DNA of 64,000 nucleotides from Paenarthrobacter nicotinovorans (GTDB lineage: Bacteria > Actinomycetota > Actinomycetes > Actinomycetales > Micrococcaceae), in the NCBI RefSeq assembly GCF_007670255.1, contig NZ_SZVS01000001.1, forward strand, positions 124,001 through 188,000, written 5' to 3'. This document shows positions 51,767 through 60,511 of the stretch, one piece after another (positions within the stretch are counted from its first letter, which is position 1; every line of letters starts with the position of its first letter). The notes beneath the pieces are model-generated. The model was given only the letters and a program-made list of their open reading frames with translations. It ran no database searches and was not told the origin of the DNA. The translations under genes and the position numbers were made by a program.

Positions 51767-53866
51767 ATGTCTGCCAAGGGCACGCGCGAAGCGGCAAAAG
51801 GATCTGGCCCCGCCAACGAGACCAGGCGCGGGGAGAACGGCGCGGCCTTGATGGCCCAGGACCCCGCCAAGATACGCAATATCGCTCTGGTCGGGCATTC
51901 GGGATCCGGCAAATCGATGCTGGTGGAAGCACTGCTCGCCGCCACGGGTGCCATCAGCCGAATGGGATCCATCAGCGAGGGAACCACGGTCAGTGATTCC
52001 GATCCCTCCGCCGTCCATCAACAACGGTCGGTGACACTGTCAGTGGCCCCCATCCTCGTGGGCGATACCAAGGTCAATCTGATCGACACCCCGGGTTACA
52101 CCGACTTCACCGGCGAATTGCGAGCTGGATTGAGGGCCGCCGACGCGGCCCTTTTTGTTGTCTCCGCTGTGGACGGGATCGACGGCACCACAGTGGCCCT
52201 TTGGGGCGAGTGCGAAAAGATCCGCCTTCCCCGCGTCGTGGTTGTCAACAAACTGGACCATCCCCGCGCCGAGTTCGGCGCCGCCGTCGAGCGTTGCCAG
52301 CAAGCCTTCGGGGCATCGGTACTGCCGCTCTATCTGCCTGCGCCGGGAAACGCCGGACTCGTCGGCGTGCTCCACGGTCCTGCGGACGGGCTCATCCCGG
52401 ATTCCGACGTTGAAGGGGCGAGGGAGCCCCTGTTGGAGGGCATCATCGCCGAAAGTGAAGATGAAACCCTGATGGACCGGTACCTCGGCGGCGAAGAACT
52501 GCCGTTGGCCGACCTCGTGGCGGACCTCGAAAAGGCCGTGGCGCGGGGCAGTTTCTTTCCGGTGATGCCAACAGCTGCCGAGACAGGCCTGGGCCTGGCG
52601 GAACTGATGGCCCTGCTGACCGATGCCCTGCCCTCGCCCCTTGAACGGATCCCGCCTGCGGCCATGACCCTTGATGGTTCTTCCTTGAAGCGCCTGGAGT
52701 GTGATCCGGCCGGGCGCTTGGCCGGCGAAGTCGTGCGGACCACGGTGGATCCTTTCCTTGGCAGAGTGTGCCTCGTCCGGGTATTCTCCGGAACCCTGCG
52801 GGAGGACTCATCAATCCATATCGGCGGCCGCGGGCTGGCTGACCGGGGTCACGAAGACCACGACGCCGATGAACGCATCACGCATCTCTATTCGCCCGTG
52901 GGTTCGGGCCTCAAGGCCGTTCCACAATGCATCGCCGGCGACATCTGCGCGATCAGCAAGCTGGCAAGTGCCGAGACAGGCGATACCGTCTCGGACCGCG
53001 AGGCTCCGCTCCTGATCGAGACGTGGAACATGCCTGAACCGTTGATGCCCATCGCCGTCGAGGGTGTCTCCCGCAGCGATGAGGACGCCCTGGCCAAGAG
53101 CATAGGTAAAGTCGCAGCCGCGGATCCAACGCTCCGGCTCGAACGCAACCCGGACACCCATCAGCTCATCTTGTGGTGCATGGGGGAGGCGCATGCCGAG
53201 GTGATCCTGGACCGCTTGCGGAACCAGGGCGTCAAACTGAAGACGGTGGACATCATCACTCCTCTGCGCGAGACGTTTGCCAGCAAGGCCACAGGCCACG
53301 GGCGGCACGTCAAGCAATCCGGTGGCCATGGCCAATTCGCTATTTGCGACATTGAGGTGGAGCCGCTGGCGCGGGGCGAAGGCTTCGAGTTCACGGACAG
53401 GATCGTCGGCGGTGCCATTCCGGCTACATTTGTCACGTCCGTGGAAAAGGGGGTGCGGGCGCAAATGCTCAAAGGCGTCTCTGCAGGGTTCCCTGTGGTG
53501 GACATCAAGGTCACCTTGGTTGGAGGCAAGACCCACAGCGTGGATTCCTCGGATGCTGCCTTCCAGGCTGCCGGTGCCCTGGCGCTACGGGAGGCCGCAG
53601 CTGCCGCGAAGATCCAGCTCCTTGAACCGGTGTCATCAGTGGTCATCAGTGTTCCGGAGGAATACGTAGGGGCCGTCATGAGCGACCTCTCCGGCCGAAG
53701 GGGCCGGGTAAACGGCACCAACGCCGCTGAAGGCGAAGGAACGGAGATCCTGGCCGAGGTGCCCGACCAGGAGCTGCTTCGCTACGCCGTCGAACTACGG
53801 GCCCTCACAGCAGGCACCGGACATTTCAGGAGGTCGTACCTTAGGCACGAGCCCCTGCCGAAGTAG
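51767..53866 (+). CDS. Elongation factor G-like GTPase (EF-G2/FusA2 type)
   Basis: A 699-residue translation-factor paralogue. G1 is ALVGHSGSGKSMLVEALL; G3 is NLIDTPGYTDFTGEL; G4 is VVNKLDHPRAEF. The switch region differs from canonical EF-G (HQQRSVTLSVAPI instead of QERGITITSA). Domains III-V are present with HVKQSGGHGQFAICDIEVEP and the C-terminal EYVGAVMSDLSGRRGRVNG. Such EF-G2 proteins occur beside normal EF-G in many actinobacteria; their role is unclear and some cannot support translocation. GGAGG precedes the ATG. Confidence 0.9.
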   Translation: MSAKGTREAAKGSGPANETRRGENGAALMAQDPAKIRNIALVGHSGSGKSMLVEALLAATGAISRMGSISEGTTVSDSDPSAVHQQRSVTLSVAPILVGDTKVNLIDTPGYTDFTGELRAGLRAADAALFVVSAVDGIDGTTVALWGECEKIRLPRVVVVNKLDHPRAEFGAAVERCQQAFGASVLPLYLPAPGNAGLVGVLHGPADGLIPDSDVEGAREPLLEGIIAESEDETLMDRYLGGEELPLADLVADLEKAVARGSFFPVMPTAAETGLGLAELMALLTDALPSPLERIPPAAMTLDGSSLKRLECDPAGRLAGEVVRTTVDPFLGRVCLVRVFSGTLREDSSIHIGGRGLADRGHEDHDADERITHLYSPVGSGLKAVPQCIAGDICAISKLASAETGDTVSDREAPLLIETWNMPEPLMPIAVEGVSRSDEDALAKSIGKVAAADPTLRLERNPDTHQLILWCMGEAHAEVILDRLRNQGVKLKTVDIITPLRETFASKATGHGRHVKQSGGHGQFAICDIEVEPLARGEGFEFTDRIVGGAIPATFVTSVEKGVRAQMLKGVSAGFPVVDIKVTLVGGKTHSVDSSDAAFQAAGALALREAAAAAKIQLLEPVSSVVISVPEEYVGAVMSDLSGRRGRVNGTNAAEGEGTEILAEVPDQELLRYAVELRALTAGTGHFRRSYLRHEPLPK

Positions 53867-53868
53867 CC

Positions 53869-54534
53869 TCAGCCGCTGGCCTTCATAAACGCCGCCACCT
53901 CAGGTGCCAGGGACGCCCCGGTTTCCGCCGCGCTTCGCTTCACTCCCTTGACGGCGAACGAATGGTCGCCGCCTTCGCACCAGTGGAGAGTCGCCGTCGG
54001 ACCAATTCCAGCCACTACCTTCTCCAGGATCCCGGGGGTGGCAAAGGTATCCCGGCTGCCCTGCAGGAACAGCATCGGCTCTGTGATTCCATACAGGTGC
54101 TCATCACGGAGCTTCTCGGGTTTGCCCGGGGCGTGCAGCGGATAGCCCAGATAAACCAGCCCCTGCGCCGGCATGCCTTCGGCCACAGCCATGGACGCCA
54201 TGCGGCCACCGAAGGATTTGCCTGACGCCCACAGCGGCCCGCCGTCCGACAGTCCGGCTGCCGCCTCCATCACGGCCCGCCACGTAGCGATGGCAAGCGG
54301 CGGCCGGTCCGGGAACCGACGCCCGGCTTCACGGTAGGGAAAGTTGAAGCGAAGGGTGGCTACGCCTTCATCGGCCATGGCTGAAGCAAAACCCTGCAGA
54401 AACGGATGTTCCATCCCGGCGCCCGCGCCGTGGGCCACCACCAGCGTGGCCCACGGGTTTTCGGGACGGAGTAACAGGGCAGAAACCGTGGTCTCCCCAA
54501 CAGCGATGGTCAGTGGTTCTTCGTTAGCGGGCAT
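53869..54534 (-). CDS. Alpha/beta hydrolase (KAT/dienelactone-hydrolase-like)
   Basis: A 221-residue hydrolase. VVAHGAGAGMEHPFLQGFA gives the oxyanion loop; WASGKSFGGRMASMAVAEG has the Ser nucleophile (GKSFGG); GSRDTFATP and EGGDHSFAVKG hold the likely Asp and His. The pattern matches the small KANL3/Tex30-type alpha/beta hydrolases. Substrate unknown. ATG 54534 is used; the frame extends to 54765 but overlaps the divergent polymerase gene, and those residues are not conserved-looking. No clear ribosome site, so the start is tentative. Confidence 0.82.
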   Translation of the reverse strand: MPANEEPLTIAVGETTVSALLLRPENPWATLVVAHGAGAGMEHPFLQGFASAMADEGVATLRFNFPYREAGRRFPDRPPLAIATWRAVMEAAAGLSDGGPLWASGKSFGGRMASMAVAEGMPAQGLVYLGYPLHAPGKPEKLRDEHLYGITEPMLFLQGSRDTFATPGILEKVVAGIGPTATLHWCEGGDHSFAVKGVKRSAAETGASLAPEVAAFMKASG

Positions 54535-54643
54535 GTACCCATCATTGCCTACAGGGAGGACAACGCAGGAGCCCTCGGTGAAACACCCCGCGATTTCGGC
54601 CGGGATGCTGACGCGCGGGTCAATTCCGGGGTAGCTTGTGCCC

Positions 54644-55669
54644 ATGGCGAGTGAAGCAACCACTGTTACCGTGCCCGGTCCCCACGGACCCCGCGAGGTC
54701 CGCATTTCCAGCCCCAGCAGAGTGATGTGGCCGGATGCCGGACTGACCAAGCTCGATCTCGCCAACTACCTGATCGACGTTGGCGAAGCGTTTGTCACGG
54801 CCAACGGAAACCGCCCTGTCAGTCTCCAGAGGTATTCGGGAAACATCGACGGCGACATGTTCTTTTCCAAGAATCCGCCCAAGGGAGCGCCGGACTACGT
54901 CCGTGCCGTCACGGTGACCTACCCCAGCGCGCGGGCGCACCCACAGCTTGTCATTGACGAACCGGCGGCCGCGGTGTGGGCTGCGCAAATGAACACGGTG
55001 GTGTTCCACCCCTGGGCTTCGCGGGCCAACGATCCCGACAACCCCGACCAACTGCGGATCGACCTGGATCCCCAGCCTGGAACGGACTTCGACGACGCCA
55101 TTCCTGCCGCACTGGAGCTTCGTTCCGTCCTGGAAGAGGCCGGACTGAACTCGTTCATCAAGACCTCCGGCAACCGGGGGCTCCACGTCTATGCCCCGAT
55201 TAATCCCAAGCACGAGTTCCTCGAGGTCCGCCACGCCGTGATCGCGGCAGGGAGGGAACTTGAGCGCCGTATGCCGGACAAGGTCACCACTGCCTGGTGG
55301 AAAGAGGAACGCGGAACGAGGATTTTCGTCGATTTCAACCAGGCCAACAGGGACCGGACCATCGCCGGGGCGTACAGTCCACGGGCTGTGCCCACAGCCC
55401 AAGTGTCGTGCCCGTTGTCCTGGGAGGAGTTGGAGAACGCCGATCCCGCCAAGTACACCATCACCACGGTCCCTGACCGTTTGAAAAAGATCGGGGACCC
55501 TTGGGCAGCCATGCACGAGCACCCCGGTGACATCGACGTCCTGCTCGCGTGGTGGGAACGTGACGTCAAGAATGGCCAGGGCGAGATGCCGTTCCCGCCG
55601 GAGTTCCCCAAGATGCCCGGCGAGCCCATGCGCGTTCAGCCAAGCCGGGCCCGCAAGCCCGAGGAATAG
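54644..55669 (+). CDS. Stand-alone LigD-type primase-polymerase, paralogue 2
   Basis: A 341-residue second polymerase of the LigD-POL family. VMWPDAGLTKLDLANYLIDV, the Asp pair 140/142 in RIDLDPQPGTD, KTSGNRGLHVYAPI and Asp230 in FVDFNQANRDRTIAG form the active site. It lacks ligase and phosphoesterase domains, and the C-terminal part is shorter than in paralogue 1 at 18602. It probably works in end-joining or gap filling with ribonucleotide preference, as in mycobacterial PolD2. The ATG at 54644 is used; ATG 54638 adds two residues. It is convergent with the YrdC-like gene. Confidence 0.9.
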   Translation: MASEATTVTVPGPHGPREVRISSPSRVMWPDAGLTKLDLANYLIDVGEAFVTANGNRPVSLQRYSGNIDGDMFFSKNPPKGAPDYVRAVTVTYPSARAHPQLVIDEPAAAVWAAQMNTVVFHPWASRANDPDNPDQLRIDLDPQPGTDFDDAIPAALELRSVLEEAGLNSFIKTSGNRGLHVYAPINPKHEFLEVRHAVIAAGRELERRMPDKVTTAWWKEERGTRIFVDFNQANRDRTIAGAYSPRAVPTAQVSCPLSWEELENADPAKYTITTVPDRLKKIGDPWAAMHEHPGDIDVLLAWWERDVKNGQGEMPFPPEFPKMPGEPMRVQPSRARKPEE

Positions 55670-55682
55670 GCCCTAAGGGCCT
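55668..55682. terminator. Short palindrome between convergent genes
   Basis: AGGCCC-TAA-GGGCCT lies across the stop codon of the polymerase gene in the 24-bp gap to the convergent YrdC-like gene. A 6-bp stem with a 3-nt loop is a weak terminator candidate. Confidence 0.3.
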
Positions 55683-55693
55683 GTAGATCGTGC

Positions 55694-56314
55694 CTATTCG
55701 AAGCGGGAGGGATCGCCCGTCCCGCGACGCACCACTTCTGCCACTCCACTGGAGAAGTCGACGACCGTCGTGGGTTCGGAACCCGTGTCACCGGCATCAA
55801 TGACCGCGTCCACTTGATTGTCCAGGCGCTCCTTGATTTCCCAGCCCTGGGTCAGCGGCTCCTCCTCATCCGGAAGCAGGAGGGTGCTGGACAGCAGGGG
55901 TTCCCCCAGCTCCGCTAGAAGGGCTTGAACCACCCTGTGGTCCGGGATGCGGACCCCGACCGTCTTCTTCTTGGGGTGCAGCAGCCGCTTGGGTACCTCA
56001 CGCGTGGCAGGAAGAATGAACGTGTAGCTGCCCGGAGTGACAGCTTTGATGCTCCTGAAGATGTCGTTGTCCAACATGACGAACTGCCCCATCTGGGCGA
56101 AGTCCTTGCAGACGAGCGTGAAATGGTGTTTGTCGTCCAGGTGGCGGATGGTCCGGATGCGGTCCAGCGCTTCCCTGTTCCCGATCTGCGCGCCCAGGGC
56201 GTAGCACGAGTCGGTGGGGTAGGCGATCAACCCGCCGTCCCGCAGCATATTGACCACCTGGCCGATGGCACGTGGTTGGGGGTCCTCCGGATGCACATCA
56301 AAGAATCTGGCCAT
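55694..56314 (-). CDS. YrdC-fold protein (threonylcarbamoyl-AMP synthase family, YciO branch)
   Basis: A 206-residue protein of the Sua5/YciO/YrdC family: RDGGLIAYPTDSCYALGAQI, IRTIRHLDDKHHFTLVCKD, TPGSYTFILPATREVPKR and KKTVGVRIPDHRVVQALL. The family makes the threonylcarbamoyl-AMP used for the t6A modification of tRNA. The HHFTLVCKD form is nearer to YciO, for which TsaC activity is not fully established, so this may be a paralogue. It is followed by the ABC permease gene upstream on the same strand, 20 nt apart. Confidence 0.85.
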   Translation of the reverse strand: MARFFDVHPEDPQPRAIGQVVNMLRDGGLIAYPTDSCYALGAQIGNREALDRIRTIRHLDDKHHFTLVCKDFAQMGQFVMLDNDIFRSIKAVTPGSYTFILPATREVPKRLLHPKKKTVGVRIPDHRVVQALLAELGEPLLSSTLLLPDEEEPLTQGWEIKERLDNQVDAVIDAGDTGSEPTTVVDFSSGVAEVVRRGTGDPSRFE

Positions 56315-56334
56315 GGGAAGAGCCTACGACATCG

Positions 56335-57201
56335 CTACGACAACACGTCTTTGTTGGAGAATTTCGCATAAGCCAGTGCGCCGCAGACCGCCATATATCC
56401 GCATTGGAGCAGTGCGTTGTCGGCGAACGAGGTCCAGTCGACCGGCTGCCTGAGCAGGTCGGCGAATCCCAACCAATGGTGGCTGAACAGCCACGGGTGC
56501 AGCCACTCCAATTGCGGAAGGTTATCCAGCACCTGGGAGACGACTGACAGGACAATGGTTGCCGCCATGGCCCCGACCGGCACATCCGTGAAGGTGGAGA
56601 TCAGAAGCCCGATGGCGGAGAGTCCCAACAGGGAGACTGTGATGTAGGCGGCGATCAGAAGCGATCTTACGGCTGATTCGCCCACGCTGATGGTGTCGCC
56701 GGACAGGAGCGTCACGGGACCGACGGGAAAAAGTACGACGCCGGCCAAGGCGCCGGACGCTGCCACCGTCGCAGTCGCGGTGCAACAGAAAGCGACGGCA
56801 CCGGCGTATTTGACCAGGAGAAGCCGGATGCGGCCGGCTGGGGCCAGCAGCAGGTACCTCAAGGTGCCCAGGTTGGCTTCCCCCGCGATCGTATCTCCGG
56901 CCACCACCCCGACGGTCAGGGGCAGGAACAACGGCACGCAGACCACCAACGCGGTGACCGCCACGAAAAGCCCGTTCTGGGTGATGCGGTCCAGGAACAG
57001 CGGACCCCGGCCCGGTGCTGCGGGCCGGGACGACAACTTCACCGCCACCGCGATCAAGACCGGCACTGCCGCCAACGCGATCAGCATGGCCCATGTGCGG
57101 AGCCTGCGGAAAAGCACCGACAGTTCGGAGGCGAGAAGTGCCCACCCGGCCCCTCGGCGGGCAATGCGGGCTGCAGAGGCCCCAATGGTTTCAGCCGGCA
57201 A
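56335..57201 (-). CDS. ABC-2 type transporter permease
   Basis: A 288-residue membrane protein with six helices: one near residue 36, others near 80, 130, 175, 215 and 265. The ELNLGTLRYLLLAP-like segment (GEANLGTLRYLLLAPAGRIR) is typical of ABC-2 permeases. It pairs with the ATPase encoded upstream, overlapping it by 11 nt. The TTG start at 57201 has AGAGGGG 7 nt upstream. Substrate not evident. Confidence 0.85.
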   Translation of the reverse strand: MPAETIGASAARIARRGAGWALLASELSVLFRRLRTWAMLIALAAVPVLIAVAVKLSSRPAAPGRGPLFLDRITQNGLFVAVTALVVCVPLFLPLTVGVVAGDTIAGEANLGTLRYLLLAPAGRIRLLLVKYAGAVAFCCTATATVAASGALAGVVLFPVGPVTLLSGDTISVGESAVRSLLIAAYITVSLLGLSAIGLLISTFTDVPVGAMAATIVLSVVSQVLDNLPQLEWLHPWLFSHHWLGFADLLRQPVDWTSFADNALLQCGYMAVCGALAYAKFSNKDVLS

Positions 57202-58216
57202 CGTCGAACCCCTCTCCGGTCAAGGAGACAAAGCGTTCTTCCAGGCTTGGGTTCTCAACGGCGAAGCCGCGGACCCGGACGTCCTCGGCTACCAGGGCGG
57301 CAACGATGGCCTCCGGGACCACGCCGTTGAGCCCCGTGGCTGCTACCGTCCAAGCATCGTGTGTCTGTTCCCGCAGCGGCTGGGCCTCAAGCGGACCACC
57401 ATGCTCCTTCGCCTCTCCAGTGACCAGGCCCAGGCGTGAGAAAACACCCAAGGCTTTGCCGACGTCGGGCGTTTGCAGGAGGATACGCGGCTCACCGGCC
57501 GAGCGCAGTTCCTCGAGCGGACCCTGCGCCACGAGTCGTCCGGCACTCATGATGCCGGCGTGGGTGCACATCTGTTCCACCTCGGCCAGGAGATGGCTGG
57601 AAACGAAAACAGTGGTCCCCCCGGCAGCGAGGGAACGAACCAGATTGCGGACTTCCCGCGTGCCTTGGGGATCCAGGCCGTTGGTGGGCTCGTCCAGGAC
57701 CAGGAGTTCCCGGGGGCGCAGGAGCGCGTTGGCCAAGCCGAGGCGTTGCTTCATGCCCAAGGAGTAGGCACGGACCTTCTTGCCGGTAGCGTGGCCCAGG
57801 CCCACTCGATCCAGGGCCTCATGGACCCGTTGCCTCCTGGTTGACCTCGCCGCATGGCGGTCGGCCGAGTCCAAGCGTATAAGGTTTGCCGCGCCGGTCA
57901 GAAACGGATAAAAGCCTGGCCCCTCCACCAAGGCGCCAACTTCGGGCAGCACCAAAGCCAGAGACTCAGGCATTGGTTTGCCCAGGACACTGACGGTTCC
58001 GCCATTGGATGTGGCCAGGCCAAGCAGTACGCGGATGGTGGTGGTTTTTCCCGAACCGTTCGGTCCGAGGAAGCCAAAGACTGCTCCCCGGGGTACTGCC
58101 AGGTCAATTCCGTTAACTGCTGCCCTGTGGCCAAAACGCTTCACGAGGCCGCGTGTTTCAATGGCAAGCCCCGTCCCGGCCCCTGGGTGGCTTTCCTCGA
58201 CGGCGGCCTTCGTCAC
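57191..58216 (-). CDS. ABC transporter ATP-binding protein
   Basis: A 341-residue ATPase. Walker A GFLGPNGSGKTTTIRVLLG, signature YSLGMKQRLGLANALL, Walker B LLVLDEPTNGLDPQG and the H-loop FVSSHLLAEVEQ are intact. The 110-residue C-terminal extension is common in ABC-2-type export or nutrient-immunity systems. It forms the transporter with the overlapping permease gene and probably works with the LolA-like protein encoded 47 nt upstream. GTG start at 58216. Confidence 0.9.
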   Translation of the reverse strand: MTKAAVEESHPGAGTGLAIETRGLVKRFGHRAAVNGIDLAVPRGAVFGFLGPNGSGKTTTIRVLLGLATSNGGTVSVLGKPMPESLALVLPEVGALVEGPGFYPFLTGAANLIRLDSADRHAARSTRRQRVHEALDRVGLGHATGKKVRAYSLGMKQRLGLANALLRPRELLVLDEPTNGLDPQGTREVRNLVRSLAAGGTTVFVSSHLLAEVEQMCTHAGIMSAGRLVAQGPLEELRSAGEPRILLQTPDVGKALGVFSRLGLVTGEAKEHGGPLEAQPLREQTHDAWTVAATGLNGVVPEAIVAALVAEDVRVRGFAVENPSLEERFVSLTGEGFDVAG

Positions 58217-58226
58217 AGGGCGGTAT

Positions 58227-58277
58227 CCGTCATCGGGCTGTGTCCGTCACTGGGCTGTGTCCGTCACTGGGTTGGTG
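58227..58277. repeat. Three-copy 17-nt tandem repeat at the lolA-like/ABC junction
   Basis: CCGTCATCGGGCTGTGT, CCGTCACTGGGCTGTGT and CCGTCACTGGGTTGGTG follow each other. The third copy includes the stop codon of the lolA-like gene. It looks like a recent local duplication of the gene's 3' end; variable copy number between strains is likely. Confidence 0.7.
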
Positions 58278-59370
58278 CCGGCGGCTGAAGGGCAGCTGAC
58301 TGTAGCCGCTCCAACGGAACCATGCCCGCGAAGACGCGGCCGTCGTCGAGAATCAGCACACTGACCAAGGACGTCGTCAAGGCGTGGCCACCAGGAACCG
58401 CCTGGAGCGCCCGGGAAAGGAGTGGGTCGGCCGTGCGGCCGGCAGGAGCGGTTCCCGCGGGCAGAGAGAGCACGGCGTCCCATCCCTTGCCGGTGGCCGA
58501 CACGCCATGTTGTTCGTGGGTGGCCAGCGGAGAGGGCAGCGGCGTCGACTTCGCCGGTGCTGCAGGAAGCGCCTTCTCACTGACCGTAGCCCCGGCCGGT
58601 GGGGTGAACTCGAACATCGCGGCATCCGGTGCGCTCAAGTCCACCTGTGTGAAAGCCAAGGAGTAGGCAGGCTCGGCCTGTCCATTGGCCCTGACCTCGA
58701 CGCCCAGCGGCACGCCGGTTTCAGAATCGACGTCGATCGCCACTGAATCCACCAACGTATCTGAACTGCGGGGGTTCAAGAGGAGGCGGTAGGCGCTGCG
58801 GCCGGCGACTGTGGAGGAATTGTCCACGCTTACTTCGGTGCCGGCGTCAATGGCTGCGAGGAAATGCGATGCCATGGACGCCGGTGTTGGCACCTCCGGG
58901 TGCGGAGCAGCAGGGGGCAAGGATCCGTTGGATGTTCCCGTCGACGGCGAGGGAGCGCGCAGGTGCGTCGCGCTGTTGTCCGCGGAGTTGTAGAACCACG
59001 CATCGTTTCCGTTCACCACGAGGTCACGCTCAGCCATCGGGTCCAGGATCTGCAGGCGCGCTTTGGCGGGTGCACTGAGGTAGACGCGGGCTGTGTGCGA
59101 ACCCGTCAGGAATTCCAGGGTGGACGCGGCACCGGGAGCGACGCCCGGACCTGTTGTGGGAATATCCGGAAGTCCCAGCTCAGCGTTTTGTTCCACCGTG
59201 CCGCTGAGTTCGCGGACCTGGGTGTTTGCAACCATCGCGAGGACCTCGTCCGCGGTCTTGGGCGGCAGGGAACTGCTTGCACCCGCTTGCACGGCACCAA
59301 ACAATACCGCCATGCCCATGGCAAGGCAGATCAAGAACGCGGGCAGCCACCGCTGCCTGGCCCTGGACAT
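58264..59370 (-). CDS. Secreted LolA/DUF2092-like protein of an ABC transporter operon
   Basis: A 368-residue exported protein. The signal peptide is MSRARQRWLPAFLICLAMGM with cleavage probably near AGA at residue 31; no lipobox cysteine is seen. The mature part resembles the LolA/LppX-like half-barrel family (TADEVLAMVANTQVRELSGT, VYLSAPAKARLQILDPMAER, DLVVNGNDAWFYNSADNSAT), which carries lipids or lipoproteins. In actinobacteria such genes sit before ABC ATPase and permease genes, as here. It probably binds a hydrophobic ligand outside the membrane. Confidence 0.82.
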   Translation of the reverse strand: MSRARQRWLPAFLICLAMGMAVLFGAVQAGASSSLPPKTADEVLAMVANTQVRELSGTVEQNAELGLPDIPTTGPGVAPGAASTLEFLTGSHTARVYLSAPAKARLQILDPMAERDLVVNGNDAWFYNSADNSATHLRAPSPSTGTSNGSLPPAAPHPEVPTPASMASHFLAAIDAGTEVSVDNSSTVAGRSAYRLLLNPRSSDTLVDSVAIDVDSETGVPLGVEVRANGQAEPAYSLAFTQVDLSAPDAAMFEFTPPAGATVSEKALPAAPAKSTPLPSPLATHEQHGVSATGKGWDAVLSLPAGTAPAGRTADPLLSRALQAVPGGHALTTSLVSVLILDDGRVFAGMVPLERLQSAALQPPAPTQ

Positions 59371-59444
59371 TTTTACCCGCCGCCGCGGATGGAAGGCATG
59401 GATCCAGACTACTCCCGTTGCCGGCGCGGATCACCTGTGGCCCG

Positions 59445-60383
59445 TCACTGCCCGATCAGTTGACGTGCGAGCTTGACCGCCCCGAAGACGGGGGACTGGG
59501 AGAGGATCCGAACCAACGAGGGATCTTCCAACGACATTTTCCTGGCTACTGCGGCAGCAAGCTGGCTCTGGTTGACCAGGAGCGCGCCAGCCATCACGAG
59601 CGGGAGGTCCAAGCCGAGTTCGCCCAGCACTTGCCGGGCCAGGGAGGCCAGGGAATGCGCTGCTTCGGCCTGGATCCGCAAGGCCGCCGGATCGCCGTCA
59701 TTGGCCATGTCGAGGACGAGCGGGGCCAATCCCGCCCAATGGTCCGGCTCGGGCTTGGCGTAGAAGAAGTCCATGAGCTGCAAAGCGTCGACGCTGGCGG
59801 TGGCTGCCATCAGGGATTGGACCAGCGGACCCGGTTCAAGGCCGGCATAGTATTCGCGCAGTGCTTCGCGAACGGCGTCGCGAACCACCGAGTAGCCGCC
59901 GCCTTCGTCGCCGAGCAAATAGCCGTACCCACCGCTGCGGGCTTCCCGGCCTTCCCGGTTCCTGCCCCAGGCGACCGAGCCGGTTCCCGCTACCAGGACC
60001 ACGCCCGCCTCGAGCCCCGCCGCGGCAAGGATGATCCGGGTGTCATGGACGACGTCGATCCTTGCGCCGGGAAAATGTTCGGCGAGAAGCGCCGACAAAA
60101 CGGCGCGGCTCGCAGGGGTGTCCGCGCCGGCCGCCCCGGCACACACCGCTTGAACACCGCCCCCGACGCGTGCGGCAATCCGCCGCAGCACAGCATCGGC
60201 TCCCTGGTGCCCAACGGAGGACAGATTCGCGCGTGCTTCGGTGATCTCCAGGCCGGCCTCGTTGTCGGCCCCGGACTGTCCTGCGCCGCTGGAAAGGACG
60301 GCGTGGGTTTTGGATCCACCGATGTGGAGGCCCAGAACGACGGGAGCGGCTGCTGGGCCCCCGTTTTCGCCGGACTGCTGCAT
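59445..60383 (-). CDS. BadF/BcrA-type sugar kinase (N-acetylglucosamine kinase-like)
   Basis: A 312-residue ASKHA-fold kinase. LGLHIGGSKTHAVL is the first phosphate loop, CAGAAGADTPASRAVL the second region, VVLVAGTGSVAWGRNREG the third and GGYGYLLGDEGGGYSVVRDA the signature of eukaryotic-NAGK/BadF-type kinases. It probably phosphorylates GlcNAc or a related amino sugar. The ATG at 60383 has AAGGGA upstream; longer frames are not conserved. It is divergent from a GntR/UTRA regulator whose operator resembles DasR sites. Confidence 0.85.
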   Translation of the reverse strand: MQQSGENGGPAAAPVVLGLHIGGSKTHAVLSSGAGQSGADNEAGLEITEARANLSSVGHQGADAVLRRIAARVGGGVQAVCAGAAGADTPASRAVLSALLAEHFPGARIDVVHDTRIILAAAGLEAGVVLVAGTGSVAWGRNREGREARSGGYGYLLGDEGGGYSVVRDAVREALREYYAGLEPGPLVQSLMAATASVDALQLMDFFYAKPEPDHWAGLAPLVLDMANDGDPAALRIQAEAAHSLASLARQVLGELGLDLPLVMAGALLVNQSQLAAAVARKMSLEDPSLVRILSQSPVFGAVKLARQLIGQ

Positions 60384-60467
60384 GTGACGTCCCTTCGTCC
60401 CGGATCGGCTCGCTGGGGTCAGCGTCCGCCTGCAAGTTTGGCCCCTTGCGACTGTGACCCCTTGCAA

Positions 60468-60485
60468 GATTGGCATAGACCAATC
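60468..60485. promoter_or_regulatory. DasR-like operator in the kinase/GntR gap
   Basis: GATTGG-CATAGA-CCAATC is an 18-bp site with perfect 6-bp arms. Its centre resembles the dre consensus for DasR (ACTGGTCTAGACCACT-like): TTGGCATAGACCAA shares TGG and TAGACCA. It lies 27 nt before the GntR start and 85 nt before the kinase start. Confidence 0.6.
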
Positions 60486-60511
60486 GCCTTGTCTACAGGT
60501 AGGTTGTCCCT

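Noticed and set aside
58227..58277. Tandem 17-nt units as a CRISPR array
   Set aside because: Units are contiguous with no spacers and only three copies.
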